A DNA stretch of 64,000 bases from Chloracidobacterium thermophilum B. GTDB lineage: Bacteria; Acidobacteriota; Blastocatellia; Chloracidobacteriales; Chloracidobacteriaceae. Shown piece by piece: positions 1 to 9,227 of the stretch. The notes under the pieces are model-generated. The model made no database searches. It worked only from the letters and a program-made list of their open reading frames with translations, and had not been told where the DNA came from. The stretch covers positions 603,501 to 667,500 of the forward strand of contig NC_016024.1 in assembly GCF_000226295.1 (NCBI RefSeq). The letters are read 5' to 3'. The translations under genes and the position numbers were made by a program. The stretch's first letter is position 1; each line of letters starts with the position of its first letter.

Positions 1-468
1 AGCGAACTGTCGCCGGAGGAACTGGCCGCGGCTGAGTTTGCCTCGTCCAATACCGGTACGCCGGAACTCAGCATGACGGCACTTGACGGAGCCTGCGTCG
101 AGCCGGGAGAACGGGGCGTCCGCATCACAAGTATCCCGGATGCCCTCGAAAACACCGTGGATGGCCAGCTCGAACCCGGTGATACCATTGTCTCCGGCAA
201 CCTGGAAGGCATGGGGCTGGGCGACGTGAAGATGATGCTGTTTGTCGGGGCGTTTCTGGGCGGAGGGCTGACCTTTTTCGTACTGCTCATGGCCTCGCTG
301 CTGGGGGTTTTGGTATCCCTGCCACGTCTGCTGCTGCGCGGGTCATCCGCCCTTCAGCATGCGCTGCCGTTTGGCGTCATGCTGGGGTTGGCGGCGCTGG
401 TGGCGCTCTTTTGCGGAGAAAAGGGGCTGACAACCTATCTTGACTTCCTTTCCAGCTTCATATCCTGA
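1..468 (+). CDS. Prepilin peptidase (type IV leader peptidase), 3' part only
   Basis: The open frame runs in from the left edge without a start, so the gene is cut; 155 residues remain. Visible is the GLGDVKMM motif (about residues 72-79 of the fragment), the second aspartate motif (GxGDxK) of family A24 aspartyl prepilin peptidases, followed by two hydrophobic membrane segments. Enzymes of this family cleave the leader of type IV pilins and pseudopilins at the inner membrane. The residues before the motif look like a poorly conserved cytoplasmic insert. The first catalytic aspartate and any N-methyltransferase Cys motif would lie upstream of the window. The stop is 7 bases before the pheS start. 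Confidence 0.82.
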   Translation, partial: SELSPEELAAAEFASSNTGTPELSMTALDGACVEPGERGVRITSIPDALENTVDGQLEPGDTIVSGNLEGMGLGDVKMMLFVGAFLGGGLTFFVLLMASLLGVLVSLPRLLLRGSSALQHALPFGVMLGLAALVALFCGEKGLTTYLDFLSSFIS

Positions 469-475
469 ATGCTTT

Positions 476-1576
476 ATGCCTGACGCATCCACCCTCAATG
501 CTTCCACCCTTCAGTCCGTCATGGCCGATGCCCACCGGCGACTGGCTGCCACCTTTGGCGAACGCTTCCCGGAATGGACGCTGCCGGACTTTGAACTTCC
601 GACATCCATACCACCCCGCCGGCAGTGGCAGGCGGTCAATGATTACTGGCTGGCCCGCAGGCAGGGTGTGCTGGCGCTCAAACTCAAGGAACTGGGCGCG
701 TTGCCGGCTGACCAGCGGCCGGTGCAGGGAGCCGCACTCAACCGCTTCAAGGCCGAAGTCGAAGCCGTCCTGTCCGACCTTGAAGCTCAAGTACGGGCTT
801 TCGAGGAAGCTGAAACCATCCGGCGCGAAGCCGTGGATGTCACCCTGCCGGGGCTGGTACGCCGGCGCGGGCGCGCCCATCCGCTGACGCAAATCCGGGA
901 ACGCATTGAGGACATCTTTGTGGCCATGGGCTACGCCGTCGAAGACGGCCCGGAAGTGGACACGGTGTTTTACAACTTCGACGCCCTCAACATTCCACCA
1001 GACCACCCGGCGCGCGATCTGACCGATACGTTTTACCTTGACGACGAACTGGCGCTGCGGTCACAGACCTCAAACGTACAAATCCACGCCATGCAGCGGC
1101 GCAAGCCCCCTTTACGGATCATCGCACCGGGGCGCGTCTTTCGTCGCGATGAGCCGGACGCCACCCACAACCCGATGTTTTTTCAGGTGGAAGGTCTCAA
1201 CGTCGCGCCCGGCATCACCATGGGCGACCTCAAGGGCACGCTTCAGGTGTTTCTCACCCGGCTGTTTGAACGTCCGGTGACACTGCGTTTCCGGCCGAGC
1301 TACTTCCCCTTCGTCGAACCGGGCGCGGAGACCGACTTTCAGTGTCCGTTCTGCGGCGGCTCCGGCTGCCGCATCTGCAAGCATACCGGCTGGATTGAAC
1401 TCGGCGGCTCCGGGATGGTGCATCCCAACGTCCTGCGCGCCTGTGGGATTGACCCGACGGAATTCTCCGGCTTTGCCTTCGGCTTCGGCATTGACCGCAT
1501 GGCTGCGCTGCTCTACGGCATTGATGACATCCGGCTGTACTTTGAAAACGACCTGCGGTTTTTGAGCCAGTTCTGA
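476..1576 (+). CDS. pheS: Phenylalanine--tRNA ligase alpha subunit
   Basis: 366 residues. The core matches class II PheRS alpha: an N-terminal helical arm (about 60-120), [14 protein letters not shown], motif 2 around [14 protein letters not shown] with the following FFQVEGL, and the motif 3 region [18 protein letters not shown] near the C-terminus. It charges tRNA-Phe together with PheT, which is not beside it here. A four-cysteine loop ([17 protein letters not shown]) lies between motifs 2 and 3; I recall such loops in PheS of many bacteria, so it is probably a normal variant that binds metal or lost it. I chose ATG 476 over an earlier in-frame codon at 440 because 440 lies inside the upstream gene; no strong ribosome binding site decides it. 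Confidence 0.96.
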   Translation: MPDASTLNASTLQSVMADAHRRLAATFGERFPEWTLPDFELPTSIPPRRQWQAVNDYWLARRQGVLALKLKELGALPADQRPVQGAALNRFKAEVEAVLSDLEAQVRAFEEAETIRREAVDVTLPGLVRRRGRAHPLTQIRERIEDIFVAMGYAVEDGPEVDTVFYNFDALNIPPDHPARDLTDTFYLDDELALRSQTSNVQIHAMQRRKPPLRIIAPGRVFRRDEPDATHNPMFFQVEGLNVAPGITMGDLKGTLQVFLTRLFERPVTLRFRPSYFPFVEPGAETDFQCPFCGGSGCRICKHTGWIELGGSGMVHPNVLRACGIDPTEFSGFAFGFGIDRMAALLYGIDDIRLYFENDLRFLSQF

Positions 1577-1608
1577 CCGCACCCCTTCCCGCGCCGTACC
1601 GTGAACCC

Positions 1609-2151
1609 ATGAAATGCCTGCTGTTCCTGCTGCTCACTGGAAGTCTGGGCCTCTTCGGCGGCCCGGCGCAAACATCGGCACAAACATCGGCACAGGCCCC
1701 GGCGTCGGCGCCAACGCCTGACCGCCAGCAGCTTCGGGTCTGGCAGGGGCGCTATCCGCACCACGATGTCAGGGGGCCGCGCGGCCGGGTGCAGAAAATC
1801 AGCTTTTTCAAGCTGCCGGCGTTACGCAAGCCGCTCGCCGAGATGCTGGGGGAGGACTTTCTCGATGGCGTCGAACAGGGGAATTACCTTGAAGAACCCA
1901 TTGAGCTGTTCGGGGATTATCTCCTCGTCCGGCTGTATCCCAACCTGCGCCGGATAGAGGACGAACACCGGCTCATCATCGTCGTGCCACTGGAAGGAAC
2001 GGCGCTCCATGCCGTGTATTACCAGGAAGTCGTCGGTGCGGATGGCCAGCGGGACATCCAGACCGATTGGCGGCATAGCTTCGGTACATCACTGGACGAC
2101 CTGCCGGAATCGCTCAAGACAAGGTTGGCGACGATAATGGGCCTTCCGTGA
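1609..2151 (+). CDS. Secreted protein of unknown function
   Basis: 180 residues with a typical Sec signal peptide (MKCLLFLLLTGSLGLFGG), then a low-complexity Ala/Gln/Ser/Pro stretch to about residue 45. The mature part (about 50-180) is mixed alpha/beta with many charged residues and no cysteine or motif that I recognise. It lies between pheS and the Sua5-type gene, 3 bases before the latter, so it is probably co-transcribed with them. No function is assigned. Export to the periplasm or beyond is the only supported inference. Confidence 0.75.
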   Translation: MKCLLFLLLTGSLGLFGGPAQTSAQTSAQAPASAPTPDRQQLRVWQGRYPHHDVRGPRGRVQKISFFKLPALRKPLAEMLGEDFLDGVEQGNYLEEPIELFGDYLLVRLYPNLRRIEDEHRLIIVVPLEGTALHAVYYQEVVGADGQRDIQTDWRHSFGTSLDDLPESLKTRLATIMGLP

Positions 2152-2154
2152 ACG

Positions 2155-3186
2155 ATGCGTATGAAGGCAACCCGGACGCCTGTGCTGACAGAACGTATCC
2201 TGTGCCATCCAGAGTCCCCGGAACCGGAGGCCATTGCCCGCGCCGCCGCCCTCCTGCGTCAGGGCGAACTGGTGGCCTTTCCGACGGAGACCGTCTATGG
2301 CCTTGGTGCACTGGCTTTTGATGCCGATGCCGTGGCCAAAGTCTTTGCGGCCAAGGGACGGCCGTCAAACAACCCCCTCATCGTCCACATCGCCGGGCGC
2401 GACTGGCTGGAGTGGGTCGCCGTTGCCATTCCACCGGTGGCCCACCGGCTGGTGGAGACGTTCTTCCCCGGACCGCTGACGCTCATCCTGCACAAACACG
2501 AACGCATCCCACCAGTGGTCACGGCCGGCGGGGCGACAGTCGGCGTCCGCTGGCCGGCACATCCTGTGGCCCAGGCGCTCATTCGCGCCGTCGGCGCACC
2601 GCTGGCCGCGCCGAGCGCCAACCGTTTCACGGAAGTTTCTCCGACCACAGCCGACCACGTGCTCAAAAGCCTGGACGGCCGCATTGCCGCCGTGCTCGAT
2701 GGCGGCCCCTGCCCGGTCGGCATTGAGTCGGCCGTACTCGATGTCACCACCACACCTCCCACGCTCTGGCGGGCAGGCATTCTGTCCCAGGCAGAGCTGG
2801 AAGCGGTTGCCGGACAGCCCTTCCAGCGGCCCCAACCGGGGGCCGTCGTGGCGAGTCCGGGCCAGTTTCCGCGTCACTACGCCCCACGGGCGCACGTTGA
2901 GCTTGTCCTGCCAGGTGACGTGCCGAACATCGAACACCGCCTTGCCCGGTGGCTGGCGCAGGGGCAGCGTCCAGCGGCACTGGTCATCTCAGAGGTCACA
3001 CCACCGGCGGGCGCCCGACTGCTCCGCCTGCCGGCGCAGCCGGAAGCCTATGCCCACCGGCTCTACGCGGCGCTGCACGAACTGGATGCCCAGGGGGTGG
3101 AGGTCATCGTCATCGAGCAGGTTCCGGCTGACCCGGCCTGGGATGGGCTGCGTGACCGCCTGCACCGGGCTGCCGGCAAGCCGTAG
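2155..3186 (+). CDS. L-threonylcarbamoyladenylate synthase, Sua5 type
   Basis: 343 residues. It makes threonylcarbamoyl-AMP from threonine, bicarbonate and ATP, the first step of the t6A37 modification of ANN-decoding tRNAs. The YrdC/Sua5 domain covers about residues 15-215, with LVAFPTETVYGLG, KVFAAKGRPSNNPLIVHI, FFPGPLTLIL and APSANRFTEVSPT all visible. A C-terminal Sua5 domain follows (about 235-340), after the linker motif PGQFPRHYAPRA. The two-domain length matches Sua5 rather than single-domain TsaC. It starts 3 bases after the upstream stop, so it is probably in the same operon. A second in-frame ATG two codons on cannot be excluded as the start. Confidence 0.95.
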   Translation: MRMKATRTPVLTERILCHPESPEPEAIARAAALLRQGELVAFPTETVYGLGALAFDADAVAKVFAAKGRPSNNPLIVHIAGRDWLEWVAVAIPPVAHRLVETFFPGPLTLILHKHERIPPVVTAGGATVGVRWPAHPVAQALIRAVGAPLAAPSANRFTEVSPTTADHVLKSLDGRIAAVLDGGPCPVGIESAVLDVTTTPPTLWRAGILSQAELEAVAGQPFQRPQPGAVVASPGQFPRHYAPRAHVELVLPGDVPNIEHRLARWLAQGQRPAALVISEVTPPAGARLLRLPAQPEAYAHRLYAALHELDAQGVEVIVIEQVPADPAWDGLRDRLHRAAGKP

Positions 3187-3292
3187 CCCCCTTTGTGCCT
3201 GTGGGCCTCCCGTAACTTCACCACACAGAACGGTTCGGACGGTGGTATCATCCGCCCTGAACACATCCTTTGGCGCCGGCTGCACTGCCTGC

Positions 3293-4246
3293 ATGGACAT
3301 CTTTCACGATTGGCAATCGCCTGCCCTGCGTACACCGACGGTACTCACCATGGGCGTTTTCGACGGGCTTCACCTGGGCCATCAGACCATCATCCGCCGG
3401 GTGGTCGAGCGCGCGGCGGCCCTTGACTGCATTCCGACCGTCGTCACCTTCGATCCTCATCCGCGCGCCGTTCTGCATCCTGACGCTGCGCCGCCGCTGC
3501 TTCAGACGCTTGGCCAACGACTCGAAGCCCTTCGCATTCTGGGTATCCGGCAAACCCTTGTCCTGCGCTTCGACCCGGCGCTGGCAGCCCTGACCGCCGC
3601 CGAGTTTGCGCAGCGCATTCTGTTTGGGGCGCTGGGCGCACGGGAAATCTATCTTGGCGAAGATTTTGCCTTCGGGCGCGGCCGGCAGGGCAACATCGCC
3701 ACGCTCCGTTGCCTGGGTGCGGACTACGGCTGCGCTGCGTATGAAGTCGAAGCCGTGCTGCTGCGGGGCAAGCGGGTCAGCTCCACGCGCCTGCGCGAAG
3801 CCATCCAGTCGGGGCGCATCAACCTGGCGCGGCGGATGCTGCTGCGGCCCTACGGCGTCGAAGGAGAAGTTGTGACCGGCCGACGGCTGGGGCGGACGCT
3901 GGATTTCCCCACCGCCAACATCGCGGTCATCAACCGCGTGCTCCCGGCCGATGGCGTCTATGTGACGGCCACTCTCATTGGCGGCGTCTGGCGGCGCAGC
4001 GTGACCAACATCGGCTACCGCCCGACAGTCAGCGATGACCGTCTGCGCGTCGTCGAAACGCACATCCTGGATTTTGGCGGTGACCTCTATGGCACATCCC
4101 TCCGCACCCGGTTTCTGCATCGGCTGCGTGCGGAACGGAAGTTCGCCAGTCTGGAAGAGCTGCGCGCTCAGATTGCGTACGACGTGGCCCGCAGCCGGCG
4201 CTACTTCCGGCATTCGGGCGTCCGCCGCTCGCTGGCCGTCGAATGA
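3293..4246 (+). CDS. ribF: Bifunctional riboflavin kinase / FAD synthetase
   Basis: 317 residues. It phosphorylates riboflavin to FMN and adenylates FMN to FAD. The N-terminal FAD synthetase domain (about 15-185) has the nucleotidyltransferase motif GVFDGLHLGHQ, then TFDPHPRAVL and the GEDFAFGRGRQGN region, and a KRVSSTRLREAI segment. The C-terminal riboflavin kinase domain (about 190-310) has GRRLGRTLDFPTANI, DGVYVT, NIGYRPT and VETHILDF. The frame is open for about 600 bases upstream, but the homologous part begins at ATG 3293 and the upstream part overlaps the Sua5-type gene. No clear ribosome binding site precedes this ATG, so the exact start is moderately sure. Confidence 0.95.
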   Translation: MDIFHDWQSPALRTPTVLTMGVFDGLHLGHQTIIRRVVERAAALDCIPTVVTFDPHPRAVLHPDAAPPLLQTLGQRLEALRILGIRQTLVLRFDPALAALTAAEFAQRILFGALGAREIYLGEDFAFGRGRQGNIATLRCLGADYGCAAYEVEAVLLRGKRVSSTRLREAIQSGRINLARRMLLRPYGVEGEVVTGRRLGRTLDFPTANIAVINRVLPADGVYVTATLIGGVWRRSVTNIGYRPTVSDDRLRVVETHILDFGGDLYGTSLRTRFLHRLRAERKFASLEELRAQIAYDVARSRRYFRHSGVRRSLAVE

Positions 4247-4265
4247 CCGGCCTCACCGGCCGGTC
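4245..4265. terminator. Hairpin between convergent genes, terminator candidate
   Basis: A perfect 8-base inverted repeat (GACCGGCC / GGCCGGTC, 5-base loop) overlaps the ribF stop codon and lies just past the end of the M1-like gene on the other strand. There is no good T-run on either side, so it may only protect a 3' end. Confidence 0.4.
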
Positions 4266-4269
4266 TGGC

Positions 4270-4302
4270 GTTTGGCTAGCGTTTGGCTAGCGCTTGGCCA
4301 GC
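4270..4302. repeat. Three tandem 11-base units across the stop of the M1-like gene
   Basis: GTTTGGCTAGC occurs twice exactly (4270-4280 and 4281-4291) and a third copy, GCTTGGCCAGC, follows with two changes. The units span the TAG stop (4287-4289, minus strand) and its last codons. This looks like a local slippage duplication. Confidence 0.75.
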
Positions 4303-6785
4303 ACGAACTGATCGAGCCGTTCAACCATCCAGCTCTGTCCCACCCGCCGCAGAAAGATCAGTCCCGTCCCGGTTTGTTCTTCCTTCGTGGCGGAGACGAC
4401 CACCACCCGTACGTCGAGCAGGACGCGGCGGGCGTCGAGACGTTCCATGCGCAGGCCCTGGGTCGTCCAGGCGTCAGGCTTGGAAACCACGATGCCCAGC
4501 ACGAACCTGGACGTGTCGGGGCGGATGAAACAGGCTTCGAGCGCCTTGGACGTACCCGTACGGATGGCTTTGTCCATCGTGGCCAGGAAGGCCCGGAGTT
4601 CCTCGTCGGGCGGGGAGGCCTGTCCGGCGGCCGTTTCACTGGCCAGCAGTCCCCGCCGGGCCTGCTCATCCAGCGCCGGGCCGGATTCCATCTCAAACGC
4701 GGCTTTGTAGGCGGCGCGCGCCTGCTCGTAGGCCTGGCGGGCCATGGCCAGATCGGCTTCGGTCAGCAGCGCCAGCGCCAGCGGATACCGGGAAGGAAGC
4801 GCCGCGCGGCGAATGGCGGCCACCTGCTCCGCTGCCGCATCGGGCTTACCCTGGGCGATGAGTGTCCGGGCCAGGTAGGCGCGGGCCAGGGCCAAGTCCG
4901 GCTCGCGGGCCAGGGCCTCGCGCAGCAGTCCTTCCGCTTCGGCCTGACGCTGCGCTTCGGTTTCACCGGCCTTCAGACGACGGGTGAGTGTGGCTTCGGC
5001 ATCGAGCAGCAGCCCGAAGGCGTAGCGTCGTTCCGGGCGGGCGTCGTTGTCGAACTGCCTGGAGTTGCGGTCGTAGCCAAAGCGCACCTGGGGATAGAGC
5101 TTTTCGGGGTCGAGTTCGACGCTGGTGATGGTGGCCGGGGTCTCAAACACGGCCGTGGCATAGCCTTTGGAAGGCAGTTCCACCGTTGTGGTCAGCCGTT
5201 CTCCCTTGTCAGTGATGGCCACGACAGGCAGGCTGGCATCGCCCGTGCCCAGATTGCGCAGGGCGCAAGTCCAGCCCGGGCCGTCCTCGCGCCTGACCGG
5301 AACACCGATGACGAAATCCGGCTCGCTGAGTTCCTCGAACCACTGCCGGAAGAAGTTGGCGCGGCGCTCATCGGGCGGCGTTCCGACAAGGCGGTTGCGG
5401 AACGCTTCGTAGGTGGCAGTGCCCCCCGGATCGGCGACGGTCTCCCGGATGGCCGTCAACAGCGTGTCACGCCCGACGAGGCGTTCCAGCAGGCGGAAAA
5501 CGAGCGCACCCCTGTTTGGCATGCTGGCGTAGTAATCCGGGAAAGCCGGATGCTGGAGCACCGGAATCAGATCAATGCCCCGCTCGAAACCCTGCTGGGA
5601 GACCCGGATGGCAGCCAGGCGGCCGTAGGCAAAGCTCCGACGCAACCAGAAATCCCGCCCGGCGGCCGGCCCGTAGTGCTGTTCGATGTAGCGTCCTGTC
5701 AGATATGCCGGCAGCGCGTCCGCCAGGATGCCCCACCCACGCCCCCGCAGCCGGACTTTGCCGCCGAGCCAGGTCTGGGCCAGGCTCGCCGTCAGCCATT
5801 CCACCATTTCGGCATCCAGTGTCGGACGGCGCAGGGCCGCCGCTTCGATGAGCACCGCACCCGGTGCGGCATACCGGATGGCGCGGTCGGTGTCGAAATC
5901 CCGTCCACGCAGTTCCGGGCTGCGCCGGTCAGCAACCACGCGGCGGGGCGTTGTCAGCAGGTGGAACTCACGCACCGGGGCCGCACCCCACAACTTCTGG
6001 TAAAAGGCCAGAATCCGCTCGACTTCCTCGGCCAGCCGCTGCGCCTGGCGCTGGGTTTCGGCCGGTAGTCCCTGGGCGCTGCGGACGTGAATCGTCACAG
6101 ATTCACCGTTATCTGCGGCAACACGGCGGCTGACCGGCGGGCCGAGGGGTTGCACGACCAGCCAGGGTTCACCCGCCAAATCTGAAGTGAAGACGATGGC
6201 ATCATCAGTTTCCCGGCGCGTCCCACTGGACCAGACTTCGCCATCGGGCGGCCGGGCGACGGTCAGGACGTAGGGGGCAGTATCCGGGCCGTGGCTGCTC
6301 TGGGGCAGGTGAATGAAGGGCGTCCAGCCGGACTCCGGCAGAAGCAGCGTATCGCCGGGAGTGATGGCAGCATAGCTGGTGCTTTCGCGGTAGGTCAGCG
6401 TGTAGGCCAGCCGGGCGGTGACTTTCCCTCCCGGCGCCAGGGGCGGGGAGAGTTCCGCCACGTACGTGGCAATGGCCGCATCGCCGCCGGGCTGTTTTTT
6501 TTCGTCCGTGGAAAAAGCCCGTTCGTTGACCGTGAACGCCGTCACTTTGGCCGCTTTCGTCAGCCGCAGGGTGAGCGTCCGCGCTTCGGCCTGCCGGGCA
6601 ATGTTGGTCAGTTCAAGCGTGGCCGTGACATCGGCGCTGTATTCGGCCGGGCGAAGCGTTACGCTAATGGTTGAGCGAACGAGGCCGAAGTCAGCAAACT
6701 CCTGGGCCGGTACGTCCACGGGTGTCAGCCACAGGCACATGGTCCACAGAAGCCAGTGCCGGAAAAAACGTTGAACTTGGTGCAT
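4287..6785 (-). CDS. Secreted M1-peptidase-like protein, catalytic site lost
   Basis: 832 residues with a signal peptide ending near a Pro-Ala-Gln cleavage site (about residue 28). The first 200 residues resemble the beta-rich N-terminal domain of M1 aminopeptidases. About 240-540 resemble the gluzincin domain, and about 640-790 is helical with TPR-like spacing. At about 330-342, where M1 enzymes have HExxHQWFG, the sequence is ASLAQTWLGG, so both zinc histidines and the catalytic glutamate are absent. The downstream zinc-ligand glutamate (WLNEGFA) is an aspartate in ILADALPAYL. No HExxH occurs anywhere in the protein. I infer a non-enzymatic binding or scaffold protein. ATG 6785 is preferred over a TTG at 6812 because the signal peptide follows it. 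It stands alone and is convergent with ribF. Confidence 0.72.
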   Translation of the reverse strand: MHQVQRFFRHWLLWTMCLWLTPVDVPAQEFADFGLVRSTISVTLRPAEYSADVTATLELTNIARQAEARTLTLRLTKAAKVTAFTVNERAFSTDEKKQPGGDAAIATYVAELSPPLAPGGKVTARLAYTLTYRESTSYAAITPGDTLLLPESGWTPFIHLPQSSHGPDTAPYVLTVARPPDGEVWSSGTRRETDDAIVFTSDLAGEPWLVVQPLGPPVSRRVAADNGESVTIHVRSAQGLPAETQRQAQRLAEEVERILAFYQKLWGAAPVREFHLLTTPRRVVADRRSPELRGRDFDTDRAIRYAAPGAVLIEAAALRRPTLDAEMVEWLTASLAQTWLGGKVRLRGRGWGILADALPAYLTGRYIEQHYGPAAGRDFWLRRSFAYGRLAAIRVSQQGFERGIDLIPVLQHPAFPDYYASMPNRGALVFRLLERLVGRDTLLTAIRETVADPGGTATYEAFRNRLVGTPPDERRANFFRQWFEELSEPDFVIGVPVRREDGPGWTCALRNLGTGDASLPVVAITDKGERLTTTVELPSKGYATAVFETPATITSVELDPEKLYPQVRFGYDRNSRQFDNDARPERRYAFGLLLDAEATLTRRLKAGETEAQRQAEAEGLLREALAREPDLALARAYLARTLIAQGKPDAAAEQVAAIRRAALPSRYPLALALLTEADLAMARQAYEQARAAYKAAFEMESGPALDEQARRGLLASETAAGQASPPDEELRAFLATMDKAIRTGTSKALEACFIRPDTSRFVLGIVVSKPDAWTTQGLRMERLDARRVLLDVRVVVVSATKEEQTGTGLIFLRRVGQSWMVERLDQFVLAKR

Positions 6786-6969
6786 GGTCGGGATGGATTC
6801 TGTCAGGAACAACGGGAAGTTTCAGTCGCTGCGCGACTTGCAGGCTGGACGCCCAAGGCTGAACCGACTATGGTTGCCGGGCCAGGGAAGCCTTTTCTAA
6901 CACTGAATGCTGAACGCTGCACAGCCTTGTTCGGCTCAAAATGATTTCACTGTCCAGGATGTACTGCGT

Positions 6970-7818
6970 ATGGCCTGGTTTCGACGCAAGCGCAATATCA
7001 CCGAAGAAACACTGCCTTCCGACCGCAAGGTGCGAACCGAAGGTTTGTTTGTCAAATGTCCGGCCTGTGGGACGACGCTGTTCAAGAAGGACCTTGAAGC
7101 CAGCCTGTACGTCTGCACCAACTGTCGGCATCACATGAAATGGCCGACCCGGTTGCGCCTGGCGCATCTGTTTGATGAAGGCCGGTACGAAACCTTCGAC
7201 GACAACATCGTTTCCACTGACATCCTGGGGTTCTTCGATACCAAGTCCTATGCCGAGCGAATTGAACAGGCCCGCAAGAGTACCGGCTTCAACGATGCCA
7301 TCGTCTGCGCCGAGGGTACGCTTGGTGGGCGTCCCATCATCGGCTGCGTCATGGTGATGGAGTTCATCGGCGGCAGCATGGGGTCAGTTGTCGGTGAAAA
7401 GGTGACACGCGCCATCGAGCGGGCCATTGCCCGGAAAAAGCCGCTCATCATCGTTTCGGCTTCCGGCGGGGCGCGCATGATGGAAGGCACCTACAGCCTG
7501 ATGCAGCTTGCCAAGATTTGCGGCGCGCTGGCCCGTCTGGATGCGGCGCGTGTGCCGTATATTTCCGTCCTGACCGACCCGACAACCGGCGGCGTCACGG
7601 CCAGTTTTGCCATGCTGGGCGACATCAACGTGGCTGAACCGGGCGCGCTCATCGGGTTTGCCGGACCACGGGTGATCGAGCAAACCATTCGTCAAAAGCT
7701 GCCCCCCGGATTCCAGCAGGCGGAATTCCTGCTGACCCACGGCATGCTTGATGCCGTTGTGGACCGGCGTGAGATGCGGAAGTTTCTGATGGATGCCCTG
7801 GCTTTTATGGCCGGCTGA
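6970..7818 (+). CDS. accD: Acetyl-CoA carboxylase carboxyltransferase subunit beta
   Basis: 282 residues. With AccA it transfers the carboxyl group from biotin to acetyl-CoA to give malonyl-CoA, the entry to fatty-acid synthesis. The family's N-terminal zinc ribbon is complete: CPAC at about 30-33 and CTNC at about 49-52. The crotonase-like carboxyltransferase core follows, with GGSMGSVVGEK, SASGGARMMEGTYSLMQ, PTTGGVTASFAMLGD and GFAGPRVIEQTIRQKLP. The frame opens at 6907, but MAWFRRK at 6970 is the usual AccD start. accA is not in the window. folC follows after about 55 bases, as accD-folC pairs often do. Confidence 0.97.
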   Translation: MAWFRRKRNITEETLPSDRKVRTEGLFVKCPACGTTLFKKDLEASLYVCTNCRHHMKWPTRLRLAHLFDEGRYETFDDNIVSTDILGFFDTKSYAERIEQARKSTGFNDAIVCAEGTLGGRPIIGCVMVMEFIGGSMGSVVGEKVTRAIERAIARKKPLIIVSASGGARMMEGTYSLMQLAKICGALARLDAARVPYISVLTDPTTGGVTASFAMLGDINVAEPGALIGFAGPRVIEQTIRQKLPPGFQQAEFLLTHGMLDAVVDRREMRKFLMDALAFMAG

Positions 7819-7833
7819 GTCTTTCCCGTTCTG

Positions 7834-7850
7834 AAAACGGCTGCCGTTTT
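7834..7850 (+). terminator. Small hairpin ending in TTTT between accD and folC
   Basis: AAAACGG / CCGTTTT with a 3-base loop lies 15 bases after the accD stop. The T-run is part of the stem and folC starts 25 bases later, so it is at most a weak terminator or a processing site. Confidence 0.3.
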
Positions 7851-7874
7851 GCTGGAAGTCGAGACCCCTTGTCC

Positions 7875-9206
7875 ATGGACTTTGAGGCTGCTACCCGATA
7901 CCTGCAGGCTTTGGGCAATGAAGTCACCACGATGAAGCTTGGCCTTGAAGCCATGCGCGTGCTTTTGGCCGAGCTGGGGCAGCCTGAGCGGAAATTCTGC
8001 GCCGTTCACGTTGCCGGCACGAACGGCAAAGGTTCGACCTGCGCGTTTCTGGCCAGCATCTTCCAGCAGGCGGGTTTGCGTACCGGGCTGTACACCTCGC
8101 CCCACCTGATAAGTCCCGTGGAGCGCATCAAACTCAATGGGCAGAGTATCCCGGAAGCCGCTTTTGCAGAGGTCATGACGCAGGTTCATGACGCGGTTGA
8201 GTCATTGTTGGAACAGGGGCGTCTGGCTGCGCGTCCGACGTTTTTTGAGCATCTCACAGCCGCGGCCTTTACCTACCTGGCCGCCCGGCAGGCCGAGGTC
8301 GTCGTGGCCGAAGTCGGCCTGGGCGGCCGGCTGGATGCCACCAACGTCCTGCACCCAGCGGCGGCAGTCATCACCAACATCGGCGAAGACCACCGGGAAT
8401 GGCTGGGGCCCACGCTGTCCCACATCGCCCGTGAAAAGGCCGGGATCATCAAGCCCGGCGTGCCGGTGTACCTGGCGGACACCCAGCCAGAGGAAGCGCG
8501 CCGGGTGTTGGCGCACTCTGCCCTGGCGCAGCAGGTTGAACCGCAGTGGGTGGCTCCCTTCGAGACCGTACATCTGGATGCCACGGGCTGCCCTTCTGTC
8601 CGCTTTGACCAGCGCTTTCCCAGCCTGGAAGGCGGAGTGTGCCGGTTGTCGCTGCGCGGCAGGCATCAGACGCAAAACGCGGCTCTGGCGGCCGTGGTTG
8701 CCCAGGCTGAACTGCGCCGCCGGGGTGTAGCCGAAAGCGACATCGGCCGGGCGATTGTGGCCGGACTGGAAACCACCCACTGGCCCGGACGTTTACAGTG
8801 GCTGGAGACAACTCCGCCGGTACTGCTTGACGGCGCGCACAACCCACAGGGAGCGCAGGCGCTGGCGCACTTTCTGGAAAGCATTGGCGGGCGGCGTCCC
8901 CGAACCGCCATCTTTGCCACCATGCGCGACAAACCGGCCGCCGATCTGCTGTCGGCACTGGCGTCGGGTGTGGATCGTCTGATTCTGACGGGGGTCAAAA
9001 ACCAGCCCCGGACGATGCCGCGTGAGAGTCTCGAAGTCATTGCCCTGGGCTACTGGCTGCCGTCGGGTATCATCCAGGCGCCGGATGTCGCCATGGCGCT
9101 GGCCCGGGCCCGCGAACTGACGCCACCTGAAGGGCTGATTCTCGTCTGCGGCTCCATTTACCTCATCGGCGAGGCACTCCAGGCGCTGCAAGTGCCGGTT
9201 TTGTGA
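7875..9206 (+). CDS. folC: Dihydrofolate synthase / folylpolyglutamate synthase
   Basis: 443 residues, a Mur-ligase-type enzyme that adds glutamate to dihydropteroate and to folates using ATP. Seen are the P-loop GTNGKGST (about 49-56), TSPHLISPVERI, the EVGLGGRLDATNV motif with TNIGEDHREWLG and its metal-binding histidine, REKAGIIKPGVPV, and the C-terminal LLDGAHNPQGAQAL. Length and motif order are standard. A TTG two codons upstream (7869) is an alternative start; ATG 7875 is chosen. bioD follows after 21 bases, so accD-folC-bioD may form one operon. Confidence 0.96.
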   Translation: MDFEAATRYLQALGNEVTTMKLGLEAMRVLLAELGQPERKFCAVHVAGTNGKGSTCAFLASIFQQAGLRTGLYTSPHLISPVERIKLNGQSIPEAAFAEVMTQVHDAVESLLEQGRLAARPTFFEHLTAAAFTYLAARQAEVVVAEVGLGGRLDATNVLHPAAAVITNIGEDHREWLGPTLSHIAREKAGIIKPGVPVYLADTQPEEARRVLAHSALAQQVEPQWVAPFETVHLDATGCPSVRFDQRFPSLEGGVCRLSLRGRHQTQNAALAAVVAQAELRRRGVAESDIGRAIVAGLETTHWPGRLQWLETTPPVLLDGAHNPQGAQALAHFLESIGGRRPRTAIFATMRDKPAADLLSALASGVDRLILTGVKNQPRTMPRESLEVIALGYWLPSGIIQAPDVAMALARARELTPPEGLILVCGSIYLIGEALQALQVPVL

Positions 9207-9227
9207 CGCAGCCACTGTGACGCACCC

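Noticed and set aside
1330-1410. Four-cysteine zinc-like loop in PheS as a novelty
   Set aside because: I recall the same CxxC...CxxC loop in PheS from many bacteria, so it is a family variant.
2684-3292. Extension of ribF upstream by 200 residues
   Set aside because: It overlaps the Sua5-type gene in another frame; the RibF homology begins at 3293.
4035-6068. 677-residue open frame on the plus strand opposite the M1-like gene
   Set aside because: It is the antisense shadow of a real gene in GC-rich DNA, begins inside ribF, and shows no domain or signal.
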